Source: UBA4971 sp900019985 (GTDB lineage Bacteria > Bacillota > SHA-98 > UBA4971). From it: a stretch of 64,000 nucleotides of DNA. Shown one piece after another: positions 7,687 through 15,965 of the stretch (positions within the stretch are counted from its first letter, which is position 1; each line of letters starts with the position of its first letter). The DNA lies in NCBI GenBank assembly GCA_050949175.1, contig JBMNFG010000010.1, positions 124,001 to 188,000 of the forward strand, written 5' to 3'. The notes under the pieces are model-generated. The model saw only the letters and a list, made by a program, of their open reading frames with translations. It had not been told where the DNA came from and made no database searches. The position numbers and the translations under genes are program-made.

Positions 7687-8140
7687 TTGCGAAATAATGA
7701 TTGCCAATGACGCAGGTGACGACCCTTGTGAAAATCCAGGAAGACGTGGCTCTGGCAGGGTTATAGAAATACAAAGCACCGCCTGTAGGGTCCCAACCTG
7801 ACATTGCATCACGGGCAGCTCTATAAGAGTCCGGATCCGGTTCTATGTTTATCTGGCCGTCGTGGGCTGATGTGAATGCCCACTTCTGGTAAATCACCCC
7901 AGGTATAGTCGAAGGAAAGAGAGGACTCTTGACTCTGTTCATTACTACAGCTCCGACTGCAACTTTACCGACATACGGTTCGCCCCTAGCTTCACCAGAT
8001 ATTACCCGAGCAAGCAGGTGATAATCAGATTGTCCTGCGCTTACAATGTCTGTCTCAGCAGTCTTAAGGCCCATGCCCAACATAATTGTCAGCGCCAGGA
8101 TACAACTGAGCAGAACCAAACCGGCTTTTCGGTTTCTCAT
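7682..8140 (-). CDS. SleB/CwlJ-type cell-wall hydrolase, secreted
   Basis: 152 residues: a signal peptide or anchor (LVLLSCILALTIMLG at about 8-22) followed directly by a single Hydrolase_2 (SleB/CwlJ) domain. Characteristic parts are ARVISGEARGEP with the catalytic Glu, VGAVVMNRVKSPLFPSTI, and GALYFYNP near residue 120. SleB homologues are lytic transglycosylases that cut the muramic-lactam cortex during germination. This copy lacks the N-terminal peptidoglycan-binding domain of SleB, like CwlJ, but unlike CwlJ it has a signal peptide. A sigma-A-like promoter lies upstream, so a vegetative wall-turnover role is possible. AAAGGAGG is 7 bases from the ATG. Confidence 0.85.
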   Translation of the reverse strand: MRNRKAGLVLLSCILALTIMLGMGLKTAETDIVSAGQSDYHLLARVISGEARGEPYVGKVAVGAVVMNRVKSPLFPSTIPGVIYQKWAFTSAHDGQINIEPDPDSYRAARDAMSGWDPTGGALYFYNPARATSSWIFTRVVTCVIGNHYFAK

Positions 8141-8199
8141 GGCTTTGCCTCCTTTTCCAAGAAATACGCATCTTTTCGAAAAGGCGAACTCATGAGCGG

Positions 8200-8228
8200 A
8201 TTATAGCATGGGGGTTTTGGGCGAACAA
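8200..8228 (-). promoter_or_regulatory. Sigma-A-type promoter of the SleB-like gene
   Basis: Minus strand TTGTTC (228-223) and a perfect TATAAT (205-200) separated by 17 bases, about 60 bases before the start codon at 8140. The -10 is consensus and the -35 matches at 4 of 6 positions or fewer. Confidence 0.5.
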
Positions 8229-8258
8229 CAAGAACATGCTGCTAAAAGAGGATAAGCC

Positions 8259-10433
8259 TTATCGGTTTTCCAGCCATTCCCGGATCAGTTCTGCTGCCCG
8301 GTTAGTGTCTTCGACCATCAGGTTCACAGGAGGAAGGGATGATAAGAAGGCTTGCCCATACCATTTGTCTACTAAGCGGTTATCTAACACTACGACTACG
8401 CCCCGGTCTTCACTACTTCGTATCAGACGGCCAAAACCTTGTCGAAACCTGATCACAGCAGACGGAAGGGCATAAGACGCGAAACCGTCAATGTTTTCTG
8501 CAGAGAGAGCCTCCATTCTCGCTTCGTAGACAGGGTTAGTCGGGACTTGGAACGGAAGCTTAACCAAGATCACGCATGAAAGGGCATCTCCAGGCACATC
8601 CACTCCTTGCCAAAAACTATCAGCTCCCAGGAGCACGCCAGGCTGCTTGCGAAAAGATGTAAGCATTCGGTGGCGAGGCATCGTGCCTTGCCTGAAGACT
8701 CTGATACCGCAATCTTCCAATTCAGGCCGGATCATCTCTTCAACCTTATCAAGCATGGCGTAGGCTGTAAACAGCACAAACGTCCTTCCTTCCGATGCTC
8801 GGACAATATCAGTAATGACCTTTGCGGCCTCTTCTGTAAACTGTGAATCGCGCGGATCGGGCAAATCTTCGGGAATTAGGAGCATAGCCTGATTCTTAAA
8901 ATCAAAAGGCGAATCAAAGATGAATTCCAGAGGAGGGTCAGGTTCCCCGTCCAGTCCTACCTGGTGCTTGAAGAATCGGAAATCACCCCCTACTGCTATT
9001 GTGGCAGAAGTCAGGATCACGGACTCAGTCTTGTTAAAGAGATGCCTGCGCAAGTAAGGCGCTGCATTAAGGGGTGTTGCACGAAGCTGAATATCAGAGG
9101 GTGTGGCTGTGGCCCAGTAGACAAATGAACTGTCTTCCATTGATACTATGAACCTGAGAGCGTGAATCTCTTGACCGAGCTTGCCCAAGATGCCTTTAAG
9201 CTCGCCTTGTGCGCACCTGAGATGGTTATCTGCATCTTCTTCAAGCAAATCAAGGAGTTCCAGGATTTGATTGAGTAACCTCTTTAACTCCTCTCCTCTG
9301 ATTAAGGCGTTTTCCGCTTGGGGAACGATTGCACCTTGCCATGCTGCAAGGTTCGTAATATCTTCCTTTAACCTAATAGCATTGTTACCTCCGCTGTGCC
9401 TTCCGGATGCATGTCTTAAGAACTCGCGAAGCAACTGGAAGAAAGAAGCAGAAGCCTCGTAGCTTCTCCTTGCACATTCCATTGCAGTATCTATATAGGA
9501 TACTGCCTTTTGAACAATGCTGTCTTCTACATTCTCGCCCATAGCAAACACCATTGCTCTTAAGCTAGACAACAATCCCTTTCTGCTGCGACTCGTAGGA
9601 TCAACGTTTACCAACCTGTTATGAGTCTTTTGCACATTCACGAAACTCGTTGCAAAACCCAGGTGTTCTTCGGCGACATCAGGAAGGTTATGTGCTTCAT
9701 CTGTAATGAGGTATTCGTATTCAGGAAGCACCCGTATCTCGGGATTCTCAGGCATTGCTATTCTTAGGGCAAGGTCTGAGAACAACAGATGATGGTTTGT
9801 AACGAGAATATCCGAATCCTCCATTTGAGAACGGGCTTTCAAGAAATAGCATCTTTCTGCCCAAGGGCATCGAATCTTTATACAGGACATGGAATCTGAT
9901 GAGACGCGATCCCAGATCTCAAGAGGCGGCTCCGTGGAAAAATCGGATTTGGAGCCTGTTGTGACATTGGATAGTTCGCTGATAAATCCTGCGTAAGCCT
10001 CTTTTAGCGAATCATCGGTTTCTTCTTCCATTTCATTTAGGAACATTGCCAGCTTTCTCCGGCAGATATAATTGGATCTGCCTTTTACCAGGCAATACCG
10101 GAACTCCAAACCTAAAGAATCCATAAGGGAAGGAAGGTCCTTATGAATCAGCTGTTCTTGGAGGTTGATTGTGTCAGTGGAAACAATAACCTTATTACCG
10201 GTATTGGAAGCCCAAAGGATTGCAGGAACAAGGTACGCAATGGATTTGCCTGTACCTGTGCCGCTTTCTATAAGGGCATGGCGTGATGTGAAGAAGCTGC
10301 GCAATACTCCCTCGGCCATCGCCGGTTGGGATTCGCGAAATTCATACGCCGGCAGTGTTTTCGCGAGAGGGCCTTCAGGCTCAAATATTGCTCGGATCGT
10401 ATCTTGCATCCGGCTTTGGGTAAGTCCTGTCAA
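8259..10433 (-). CDS. dinG: DinG-family ATP-dependent DNA helicase
   Basis: XPD-like superfamily 2 helicase (5'-3') that resolves DNA structures during repair. 724 residues. The Walker A motif ESGTGTGKS is near residue 60, the DEAH box TDEAHN near 245, and motif VI RFRQGFGRLIRS near 655. Four cysteines between about 128 and 195 (NYIC, SCIKIRC, ERC) form the expected 4Fe-4S cluster site. There is no N-terminal exonuclease domain, unlike Bacillus DinG. The start is uncertain: TTG at 10433, touching the nfo stop, or ATG at 10409; neither has a strong ribosome site, which suggests translational coupling to nfo. Confidence 0.9.
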   Translation of the reverse strand: MTGLTQSRMQDTIRAIFEPEGPLAKTLPAYEFRESQPAMAEGVLRSFFTSRHALIESGTGTGKSIAYLVPAILWASNTGNKVIVSTDTINLQEQLIHKDLPSLMDSLGLEFRYCLVKGRSNYICRRKLAMFLNEMEEETDDSLKEAYAGFISELSNVTTGSKSDFSTEPPLEIWDRVSSDSMSCIKIRCPWAERCYFLKARSQMEDSDILVTNHHLLFSDLALRIAMPENPEIRVLPEYEYLITDEAHNLPDVAEEHLGFATSFVNVQKTHNRLVNVDPTSRSRKGLLSSLRAMVFAMGENVEDSIVQKAVSYIDTAMECARRSYEASASFFQLLREFLRHASGRHSGGNNAIRLKEDITNLAAWQGAIVPQAENALIRGEELKRLLNQILELLDLLEEDADNHLRCAQGELKGILGKLGQEIHALRFIVSMEDSSFVYWATATPSDIQLRATPLNAAPYLRRHLFNKTESVILTSATIAVGGDFRFFKHQVGLDGEPDPPLEFIFDSPFDFKNQAMLLIPEDLPDPRDSQFTEEAAKVITDIVRASEGRTFVLFTAYAMLDKVEEMIRPELEDCGIRVFRQGTMPRHRMLTSFRKQPGVLLGADSFWQGVDVPGDALSCVILVKLPFQVPTNPVYEARMEALSAENIDGFASYALPSAVIRFRQGFGRLIRSSEDRGVVVVLDNRLVDKWYGQAFLSSLPPVNLMVEDTNRAAELIREWLENR

Positions 10434-11297
10434 TTACCATATCACCGCCTCTTGGGCAAGACGCCTAATAGTGGCTAAATTTCGCATGTCATCTTCAAGG
10501 CCGTTCTTAGGTGTCTCCAGGATGAACGGGATTTTCCTGAGCATAGAGTTTCCAAGTATGACACGGAAGCCTTCCTCTCCGATCATGCCTTTGCCGATGT
10601 CTGTATGGCGGTCAAGACGGGAACCCAATCCACCCACTGCGTCATTGGCATGGACAATACCGACAGATGATATTCCGAGAATCTGGTCGAGCTCTTTTAA
10701 TGCTTCGTCAAGTCCTTCCATTGTTACGATATTATGACCTGCTGTGAACATGTGGCATGTATCCAGGCATATGCCCAAAGGTACATCTTTTGCCAGGTCC
10801 ATTATTGCCTTTTGTTGTTCAAAGGTCCACCCTATTTCGGTCCCTGCACCTGAAACCATCTCAAGAAGGAGGACTAAACCGGATTCTCCGGTCAAATCCG
10901 CCATATCGCACGCCTTATTAATGGCATCCGCAATCCTTTTGATGCCTGCTTCTATCCCTGAACCGACGTGATTTCCGGGATGAAATACCAAGTAATCCGC
11001 GCCCAGGATCCGGCATCTCGTTATCTCGTCTGCAAGGGCATTTACTGACAATTCGTAGGTTGTCTCCTTCGGAGAAGCAAGGTTTAGAAGATATGGGGCG
11101 TGGATGACGAGAGGCCCGATGCTCTCCTTGTCAAGGCCCTGCCTGAAAGCTGACACATCGTCTTCATCTATCTTAGGTTGCCTGAGGGTTCTTGGATTTC
11201 CGGAAAAGACCTGGATTGTGTCGCATTGAAGCTCAATCGCCTCTCTTAATGCGTTCCTAAAGCCGCCTGCCTTGCTGACATGAACTCCAAACTTCAT
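10434..11297 (-). CDS. nfo: Deoxyribonuclease IV (AP endonuclease)
   Basis: Zinc-dependent endonuclease of base excision repair cutting 5' to abasic sites. 287 residues, normal for the family. Metal-ligand segments are all present: VIHAPYLLN, VFHPGNHVGSG, LLLEMVSG, CLDTCHMFTAGH, VHANDAVGGLGSRLDRHTDIGKG (read as two parts) and LETPKNG. It directly precedes dinG with no gap, forming a two-gene repair unit. In spore-formers Nfo contributes to repair during outgrowth, a fitting but inferred role here. Confidence 0.95.
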   Translation of the reverse strand: MKFGVHVSKAGGFRNALREAIELQCDTIQVFSGNPRTLRQPKIDEDDVSAFRQGLDKESIGPLVIHAPYLLNLASPKETTYELSVNALADEITRCRILGADYLVFHPGNHVGSGIEAGIKRIADAINKACDMADLTGESGLVLLLEMVSGAGTEIGWTFEQQKAIMDLAKDVPLGICLDTCHMFTAGHNIVTMEGLDEALKELDQILGISSVGIVHANDAVGGLGSRLDRHTDIGKGMIGEEGFRVILGNSMLRKIPFILETPKNGLEDDMRNLATIRRLAQEAVIW

Positions 11298-11376
11298 AAC
11301 GTTTTCCCTCCCGTCCAGGTATTCGCTGCCGGAGGTGCTAATCCTTCACCGGTTCTTCACCGGTTCACACGTACCG

Positions 11377-12204
11377 TTACTTGCGAACCCGGCCTAAACC
11401 GTCGAGGAAGCTAAGGATAGGACTCTTTGAAATAGCTGTGGAGAGGGAGTTGCGTTCTGAGTAGACGTGTATGCCTATGAGTGACAAAAGCAGAAAAGCC
11501 CTGACAGGTAGAGAGAAGCTTACTGTAGCCCAAAAACCTAACGCTGCTCCCAGCGGGTTTGCGCCTGAATCTCCCATCATGGAGCGCTCAGCTAAGTCAT
11601 CCCTCAGTCCTATCAGCACTGCACCGGCAAGTCCTGCACAGATCGGCCCGGCAGAGGAACTACGGCCTAACGGGGCGAGGCATGCAAAAAAAACGAGGAA
11701 GGCTTTCATTGAGCGGCCCGGACGAAAATCCAAAAGGTTCATGACATTTGCGGCAAGGCTTATTAAAGTTGCATCCAAGATAAAAACCGCTCTTGGGCCT
11801 TCGGTTGATAAAATGACGGTAAACGCAGCAAGAAGCCATATACCGACAGCTTTCTGTAACCCTGTCGTAATCCTCCGTTCCTTCAAGAAGGCCTGTAGAT
11901 GTCCTCTTAATCCTTTCGAATCATGGGATCCGTAAACATCATCAATGAAGCCGACAAAACATGATCCCATCACCAGCGGGAGGCCGGTGAGGCTTATCTC
12001 CGGGTCCGTTTTGGATGCTGCAAAACATGTCGCAGTTATGGTCACTGCAAAAGAAGCAGCAAGGACAAGGATTATCCCTGCTGAAGTCGGAACAGGTTTA
12101 CCTGCATAGTTACGTTTGACTAGCCCTGAAGTCTCCAGGAACCTGAGCCCGGTCTTTTTCGCAAGTAAGGTGAACAATGCTGCAATAATACCACAAATCA
12201 GCAA
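11377..12204 (-). CDS. GT4-family (MraY-like) phosphoglycosyl transferase homologue
   Basis: 275 residues, polytopic (about eight hydrophobic segments). MraY/WecA landmarks are partly kept: GFIDDVYG (the DD pair) near residue 80, NVMNLLDFRPGRSMKAF near 150 in place of NAVNLTDGLDGL, and MGDSGANPLGAALGF near 210. The FRPGR substitution is, as I recall, typical of a subfamily that sits beside SteA/SteB in Clostridia and actinobacteria. True MraY is larger and keeps the GxDGL and HHH motifs, so this is not the main lipid I synthase. TTG start 5 bases after the GT2 gene. The lipid-linked sugar it may form is unknown. Confidence 0.75.
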   Translation of the reverse strand: MLICGIIAALFTLLAKKTGLRFLETSGLVKRNYAGKPVPTSAGIILVLAASFAVTITATCFAASKTDPEISLTGLPLVMGSCFVGFIDDVYGSHDSKGLRGHLQAFLKERRITTGLQKAVGIWLLAAFTVILSTEGPRAVFILDATLISLAANVMNLLDFRPGRSMKAFLVFFACLAPLGRSSSAGPICAGLAGAVLIGLRDDLAERSMMGDSGANPLGAALGFWATVSFSLPVRAFLLLSLIGIHVYSERNSLSTAISKSPILSFLDGLGRVRK

Positions 12205-12209
12205 GCCTG

Positions 12210-12899
12210 TTAGATCTCTCCTGATTGCCTCTTAATGCACCTGGCTGCGATAGCCCTTGCAATCCAGTAGAACTGACGTGACCTGTGATAAAACCCTACC
12301 AGGTTCCGCCCTGCTACTCTGTGTGTCATGCTGCACTCAACTTCAATGATTCTTAAGCCTTTACGCAATGCATCTATGGTAAGCCCTATCTCCACTCCGA
12401 AGCCGGGCGCAAAAGGCATCAGACTCAGAAAAGTGGAACGTCTTGCAGCCCGCTGTCCGGAGAGAATCGCACTCATCTTGCGTCCACAGAGTTGCCGAAC
12501 ACCACAGTACGCCGTTAGTTTCACAACGCCAAAGCCTGTCCTCTTGGTCGGGCTCAGGTCCGGGAACCGTGCAACAGCCATATCAGCCTCATCGTTAGCA
12601 ATAGGTTGTATAAGCTTCCGGATTTCACCGGCAGTCTCGCCTATGTCTGCATCCAGGAATACGACTATGTCTCCCCCGGCTTCCACTGTCCCCTGCATGA
12701 GCGCAGCGCCTTTTCCCATCCTCCGCTGCATTCGGAGGACTTTGGCTCCTGCGCCTTGCGCTTTCTGCCAGGTATCATCCTTCGAGCAGTCATCAACAAC
12801 GATAATTTCGGATGCTCCTGGCAGTGCTTGACGCGCCGCATTTACTGTCGGCACGATTTTTTCTGTCTCGTTATATGCCGGAATAACTACGGAAATCAT
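12210..12899 (-). CDS. Family 2 glycosyltransferase
   Basis: 229-residue GT-A fold protein starting MISVVIPAYNE, with the nucleotide-binding IIVVDDCSKDDTW near residue 35 and the metal-binding DAD-type triad in VVFLDADIGE near residue 80. No membrane segment is obvious, so it likely works at the inner face using a nucleotide sugar and a lipid acceptor, as dolichyl-phosphate-mannose-synthase-like enzymes do. It sits between the SteB-like and the MraY-like genes, which suggests that both enzymes serve one envelope glycan or lipid-linked precursor. The sugar and acceptor cannot be read from sequence. Confidence 0.85.
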   Translation of the reverse strand: MISVVIPAYNETEKIVPTVNAARQALPGASEIIVVDDCSKDDTWQKAQGAGAKVLRMQRRMGKGAALMQGTVEAGGDIVVFLDADIGETAGEIRKLIQPIANDEADMAVARFPDLSPTKRTGFGVVKLTAYCGVRQLCGRKMSAILSGQRAARRSTFLSLMPFAPGFGVEIGLTIDALRKGLRIIEVECSMTHRVAGRNLVGFYHRSRQFYWIARAIAARCIKRQSGEI

Positions 12900-12920
12900 G
12901 ATATAAACATCTCAAAGGCA

Positions 12921-13763
12921 TTAGGTGCCCTCTACAATCGGGGCAAGTTCTTCGATCAGGGAAAGACGTCCCATTGGGGTGTTTATCTGCTTTATCGTGG
13001 GGATTCCCAGCAGTCTGTAGTCATCCATGAAAGAGAAACTGACGTTTTGTGATTCCACGATCACAGCAGGGACATTAAGCCGCTGGAACGCCTTGATAAG
13101 CAGGATGTCGGTGTTATGGGGCGTATGTGCCGGATCGTTGCTTCCTCCTGCGATAATCACTGCATCGCACCTTGCTTCATTGAAGCTGTCCATCTCCAGG
13201 TACTCAGAGTAAAAAAGCAGGTCAGCTTCAGGGAAATGAGAAGGGTCACCGTAAGTGACCAACCATGCTATGGAGTCGGCAAGCCTTTGCCCTACTGCAC
13301 CTGAGGAGTTCTTGTCAAGGCCAAACCGGTTTTTCAGTTCTTCTGTGTCTTCTGGGCTAACCGGCTGCAGCCTCTTGCTTATATGGACTACATTGCTGAT
13401 GGACGCGCCCGCATCCCTCAGTGTCGCTGTCAAAAGCTCAGTCTCGTCTCTGGACAGCCCATTCGCAGGTACCACCACTGCTACACTCTTGCCTTCCAGC
13501 TTGTGGGAAACAAGCCTTGGAAGCATCGTTTCCGCAAATTCTATAGAGTCTTTAAGTTGCGCTTCAGTTGCTGCCAGGCGCTGGTGGAGCGCTTCCCGAT
13601 CCTGCCTGATCAACGTGAATTCCGACTCGATTTCGTCGATGAGTGATTGCTGATGTCTGACTAGTGTATCGTCTTTTACAATGATGCTTCCAAGGAAAAT
13701 CCCCAGGCCTAATGCGAAGAATACCGCTATAGTCGATGCAACGTGGTATCTTGGGCTTATCAT
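12921..13763 (-). CDS. steB: SteB/MctB-type membrane protein
   Basis: 280 residues: one N-terminal transmembrane segment (STIAVFFALGLGIFLGSIIV), a coiled coil at about 33-72, and an extracytoplasmic alpha-beta domain. This is the architecture of the family annotated as copper transporter MctB in actinobacteria, whose Corynebacterium member SteB works with SteA at the division site. No Cys or Met cluster for copper is visible, so the copper label should not be carried over. AAGGAGA lies 10 bases before the ATG. It follows steA by 37 bases, as in other genomes. Confidence 0.75.
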   Translation of the reverse strand: MISPRYHVASTIAVFFALGLGIFLGSIIVKDDTLVRHQQSLIDEIESEFTLIRQDREALHQRLAATEAQLKDSIEFAETMLPRLVSHKLEGKSVAVVVPANGLSRDETELLTATLRDAGASISNVVHISKRLQPVSPEDTEELKNRFGLDKNSSGAVGQRLADSIAWLVTYGDPSHFPEADLLFYSEYLEMDSFNEARCDAVIIAGGSNDPAHTPHNTDILLIKAFQRLNVPAVIVESQNVSFSFMDDYRLLGIPTIKQINTPMGRLSLIEELAPIVEGT

Positions 13764-13800
13764 CAGTATAGGGTCTCCTTATTGCTGATTACAGTTTCTG

Positions 13801-14931
13801 CTAAACAGGCCACGTGGCGAGTTTGAGCTGCATAATGATGAGCCTGAGGAACTGACGCACAGCTTGAGACGCTGCTACACTCGTTGAAAGAGGAATAAGG
13901 CCGGCTAACGCCAACTTTGCGATGTCTCTTCCCCGTGCACTGCTCCCATAGAGTTTACTGACGCCTTTTGCGTCAATAAGGACTGAGCCTACTTTCAACC
14001 GTGTCAGGAATGTGCTTGACATTCCCCTGCGTCCCTTATCGAGAAAATCCTCCACTGAAGAATGGCTTCCAATGATTACGATGAGTTCAGCTCCTTTGTG
14101 ATAAGCGAGGAGCAGCGCAAGATCCTCACTGAGCCCCGGCACCTGACATTCAAGTGCGGGAATACCCAGCTTCGTTAATCTTTCCCGGCCCGGTGAATCG
14201 CCGTTTGGGTAGACATGGACTATAATCTCAGAGCCGCGTTTCAGCGCTGTGTCACTTACGCTGTCCATATCCCCGACAATGATATGAGGTATGATGCCAA
14301 AACGGAGAAGCGTATCTGCAGCACCGTCAACTGCAATGACAACAGGCCTCATTTCGTAGATGTAAGGCAAGACTGCTCGGAGATCATTGTGGTATCCTCG
14401 CCCTCTGGATACAACCAGCACATGTTTCCCTGCGATCTTCGTGCGCAGCCCGGGAAAAGACAGATCCCTCAGGATTACAGTCCTCTCTTGCTTTGCATGT
14501 TCAATCGTATTGAGGACAAATGAGTCTACCTGGTCAGCCAGATGTTCTCTCGCCTCTTTCAATCGATTAAGGACTTCAGTTTTGGTGAGTATCCTCCCTC
14601 TGCAGACCGTCCTTCCGTTTTTTCTCAACGCATTTCCCAGGATCTCTACAGTGTCACCGTCGTCAACTTCCTCCATTACCTCAGGCCCTACGCAGTCCAA
14701 TAACAGAATCCCGGCCTCGCATAAATGGAGCGGGCCGGGATTATAATATTTTCCCGTAATTGAAGGCTTTACATTTACGATTCCGCTAATCCGTGCCTGG
14801 ATCAAGGCGTCACAGGCTACTTCGTCAATGTCCTCGTGATCCAGGATGGCTATTTCTCCTCTAGAAACACGAGGGAGAAGGTTTTTTGTTTTCCTATCAA
14901 GTCTTGCTATGCCTTTGATCTTGACTTTCAT
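13801..14931 (-). CDS. steA: Putative cytokinetic-ring protein SteA
   Basis: 376 residues from ATG 14931, preferred because AGGGAG is 6-7 bases upstream; an ATG seven codons earlier lacks one. The N-terminal 170 residues include VKPSITGKYYNPGP and a DCVGPEVME segment; residues about 180-330 form a thiamin-pyrophosphokinase-like domain with VAVDGAADTLLRFGIIPHIIVGDMDSVS as the signature (split here). The C-terminus has a hydrophobic stretch that may associate with membrane. SteA in Corynebacterium localises to the septum with SteB. The thiamin kinase resemblance is structural; a vitamin role is unlikely given this neighbourhood. Confidence 0.8.
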   Translation of the reverse strand: MKVKIKGIARLDRKTKNLLPRVSRGEIAILDHEDIDEVACDALIQARISGIVNVKPSITGKYYNPGPLHLCEAGILLLDCVGPEVMEEVDDGDTVEILGNALRKNGRTVCRGRILTKTEVLNRLKEAREHLADQVDSFVLNTIEHAKQERTVILRDLSFPGLRTKIAGKHVLVVSRGRGYHNDLRAVLPYIYEMRPVVIAVDGAADTLLRFGIIPHIIVGDMDSVSDTALKRGSEIIVHVYPNGDSPGRERLTKLGIPALECQVPGLSEDLALLLAYHKGAELIVIIGSHSSVEDFLDKGRRGMSSTFLTRLKVGSVLIDAKGVSKLYGSSARGRDIAKLALAGLIPLSTSVAASQAVRQFLRLIIMQLKLATWPV

Positions 14932-15042
14932 GGAGTCTCCCTTTGAAGGCACTGTCCTTATCTGTAGTATGCATTACCTCAGGCCTTCTCATACTAAAGG
15001 GGTCAAGACCGAAATCTTTGGCAATCAACAAGACTCCGGAGA

Positions 15043-15822
15043 CTAGCTTGCACGAAGGTCAAGGCGGATCTTATCTGCTATTCTGGCTATAAATGCTGAG
15101 TTTGTAGGTTTACCTTTTTCGCTGCTGACAGTGTATCCGAACAGGGTGTTAAGGAGTTTGATATTCCCCCTGGTCCAAGCAATTTCTATGGCATGCCTGA
15201 TGGCTCGCTCGACTCTGGCTGCAGTAGTGTCAAACATCTCAGCAACCCGCGGGTATAGTTCCTTAGTGACACTGTTCAAAAGCTGCGCTTCCTCAATCAC
15301 AAGGATTATCGCTTCTCTCAGGTATGTGTAGCCCCTGATATTCGCAGGGATTCCCATGTCATGGATTAGTCTGGTGACTTCACAATGAAGATCTCTTGAC
15401 GAAGGAGCGTATTCCACGTGTCTTCCTTTAATCACCTGGTGCGATGACATTACTTGGCGTATTCTTTCTGCCAGAGTTTGAACGTCAAAAGGTTTTACAA
15501 CGTAGTAGTCAGCTCCCATGTCAGTCAACTGCTGTACAATACGCTCCTGGCCCAAGGCAGTAAGGATTATGAACCGAGGCCGGTGGTTCTGCCTCTGTTC
15601 AGCTAAACGCTCTAAGACCCCTACTCCGTCTAAGTGCGGCATAATAATGTCCAACACTACAACATCAGGTTCTAATTCAGAAATCTTCTTGAGAGCCTCA
15701 ATGCCGTCATATGCCACGCCTACTACTGACATATCAGACTGTGAATTAAGGAACCCCGTCAAGACTTCACACAGATCATGGTTATCGTCTACAATGAGAA
15801 CACGTATTGTGCCTTGTCCCAT
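15043..15822 (-). CDS. spo0A: Sporulation master regulator Spo0A
   Basis: Response regulator that starts sporulation when phosphorylated. 259 residues. The receiver domain has the acidic pair VDDN (12-13), phospho-acceptor Asp58 in VVVLDIIMPH and the conserved Lys in VVKPFD. The C-terminal DNA-binding domain (about 140-259) carries the Spo0A signature from HDMGIPANIRGYTYLR through YPRVAEMFDTTAARVERAIRHAIE, with the recognition helix in that last segment. Start ATG follows GGGTGG. Upstream lie a sigma-H-type promoter and a long inverted repeat. The spoIVB-spo0A order is the usual one in Bacillus and Clostridia. Confidence 0.98.
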   Translation of the reverse strand: MGQGTIRVLIVDDNHDLCEVLTGFLNSQSDMSVVGVAYDGIEALKKISELEPDVVVLDIIMPHLDGVGVLERLAEQRQNHRPRFIILTALGQERIVQQLTDMGADYYVVKPFDVQTLAERIRQVMSSHQVIKGRHVEYAPSSRDLHCEVTRLIHDMGIPANIRGYTYLREAIILVIEEAQLLNSVTKELYPRVAEMFDTTAARVERAIRHAIEIAWTRGNIKLLNTLFGYTVSSEKGKPTNSAFIARIADKIRLDLRAS

Positions 15823-15886
15823 GATACCACCCCAATCAATGCTCCTCGGGTCAAGGAGTTGCGGACTCCCTGACGACGTATGAATT

Positions 15887-15915
15887 CAATTCGCCACATT
15901 CCAGTAAACTCCTTC
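15887..15915 (-). promoter_or_regulatory. Sigma-H-type promoter of spo0A
   Basis: Minus strand GAAGGAGTT (915-907), an 11-base spacer, then GGCGAATTG (895-887). This fits the sigma-H pattern RnAGGAwWW-N11/12-RnnGAATww with two mismatches. Start of transcription would be near 15880, about 60 bases before the spo0A ATG. In Bacillus the sporulation promoter Ps of spo0A is sigma-H dependent and lies in the same intergenic position. Confidence 0.6.
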
Positions 15916-15965
15916 CCAATTGCGGAAACATACAAAATTGTCAAGAATACGCATGGGAGTTTACT
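15903..15965. repeat. Long-range inverted repeat between spoIVB and spo0A
   Basis: Perfect 10-base inverted repeat: AGTAAACTCC at 15903-15912 and GGAGTTTACT at 15956-15965, separated by 43 bases. The right arm includes the spoIVB stop codon and the left arm overlaps the -35 region of the sigma-H-type spo0A promoter. The loop contains TTGACA and TTCCGCAATTGG. It may be a weak spoIVB transcript hairpin (no T run follows) or paired regulator sites. Confidence 0.45.

Noticed and set aside
8244..8262. GGATAAGCCTTATC palindrome at the dinG stop as terminator
   Set aside because: The arms leave a loop too small to fold well; only a 4-bp stem would be possible, though a TTTT follows.
12921..13763. 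Copper transporter function for the MctB-family protein
   Set aside because: No metal-binding cysteine or methionine cluster is visible and the gene context is envelope/division.
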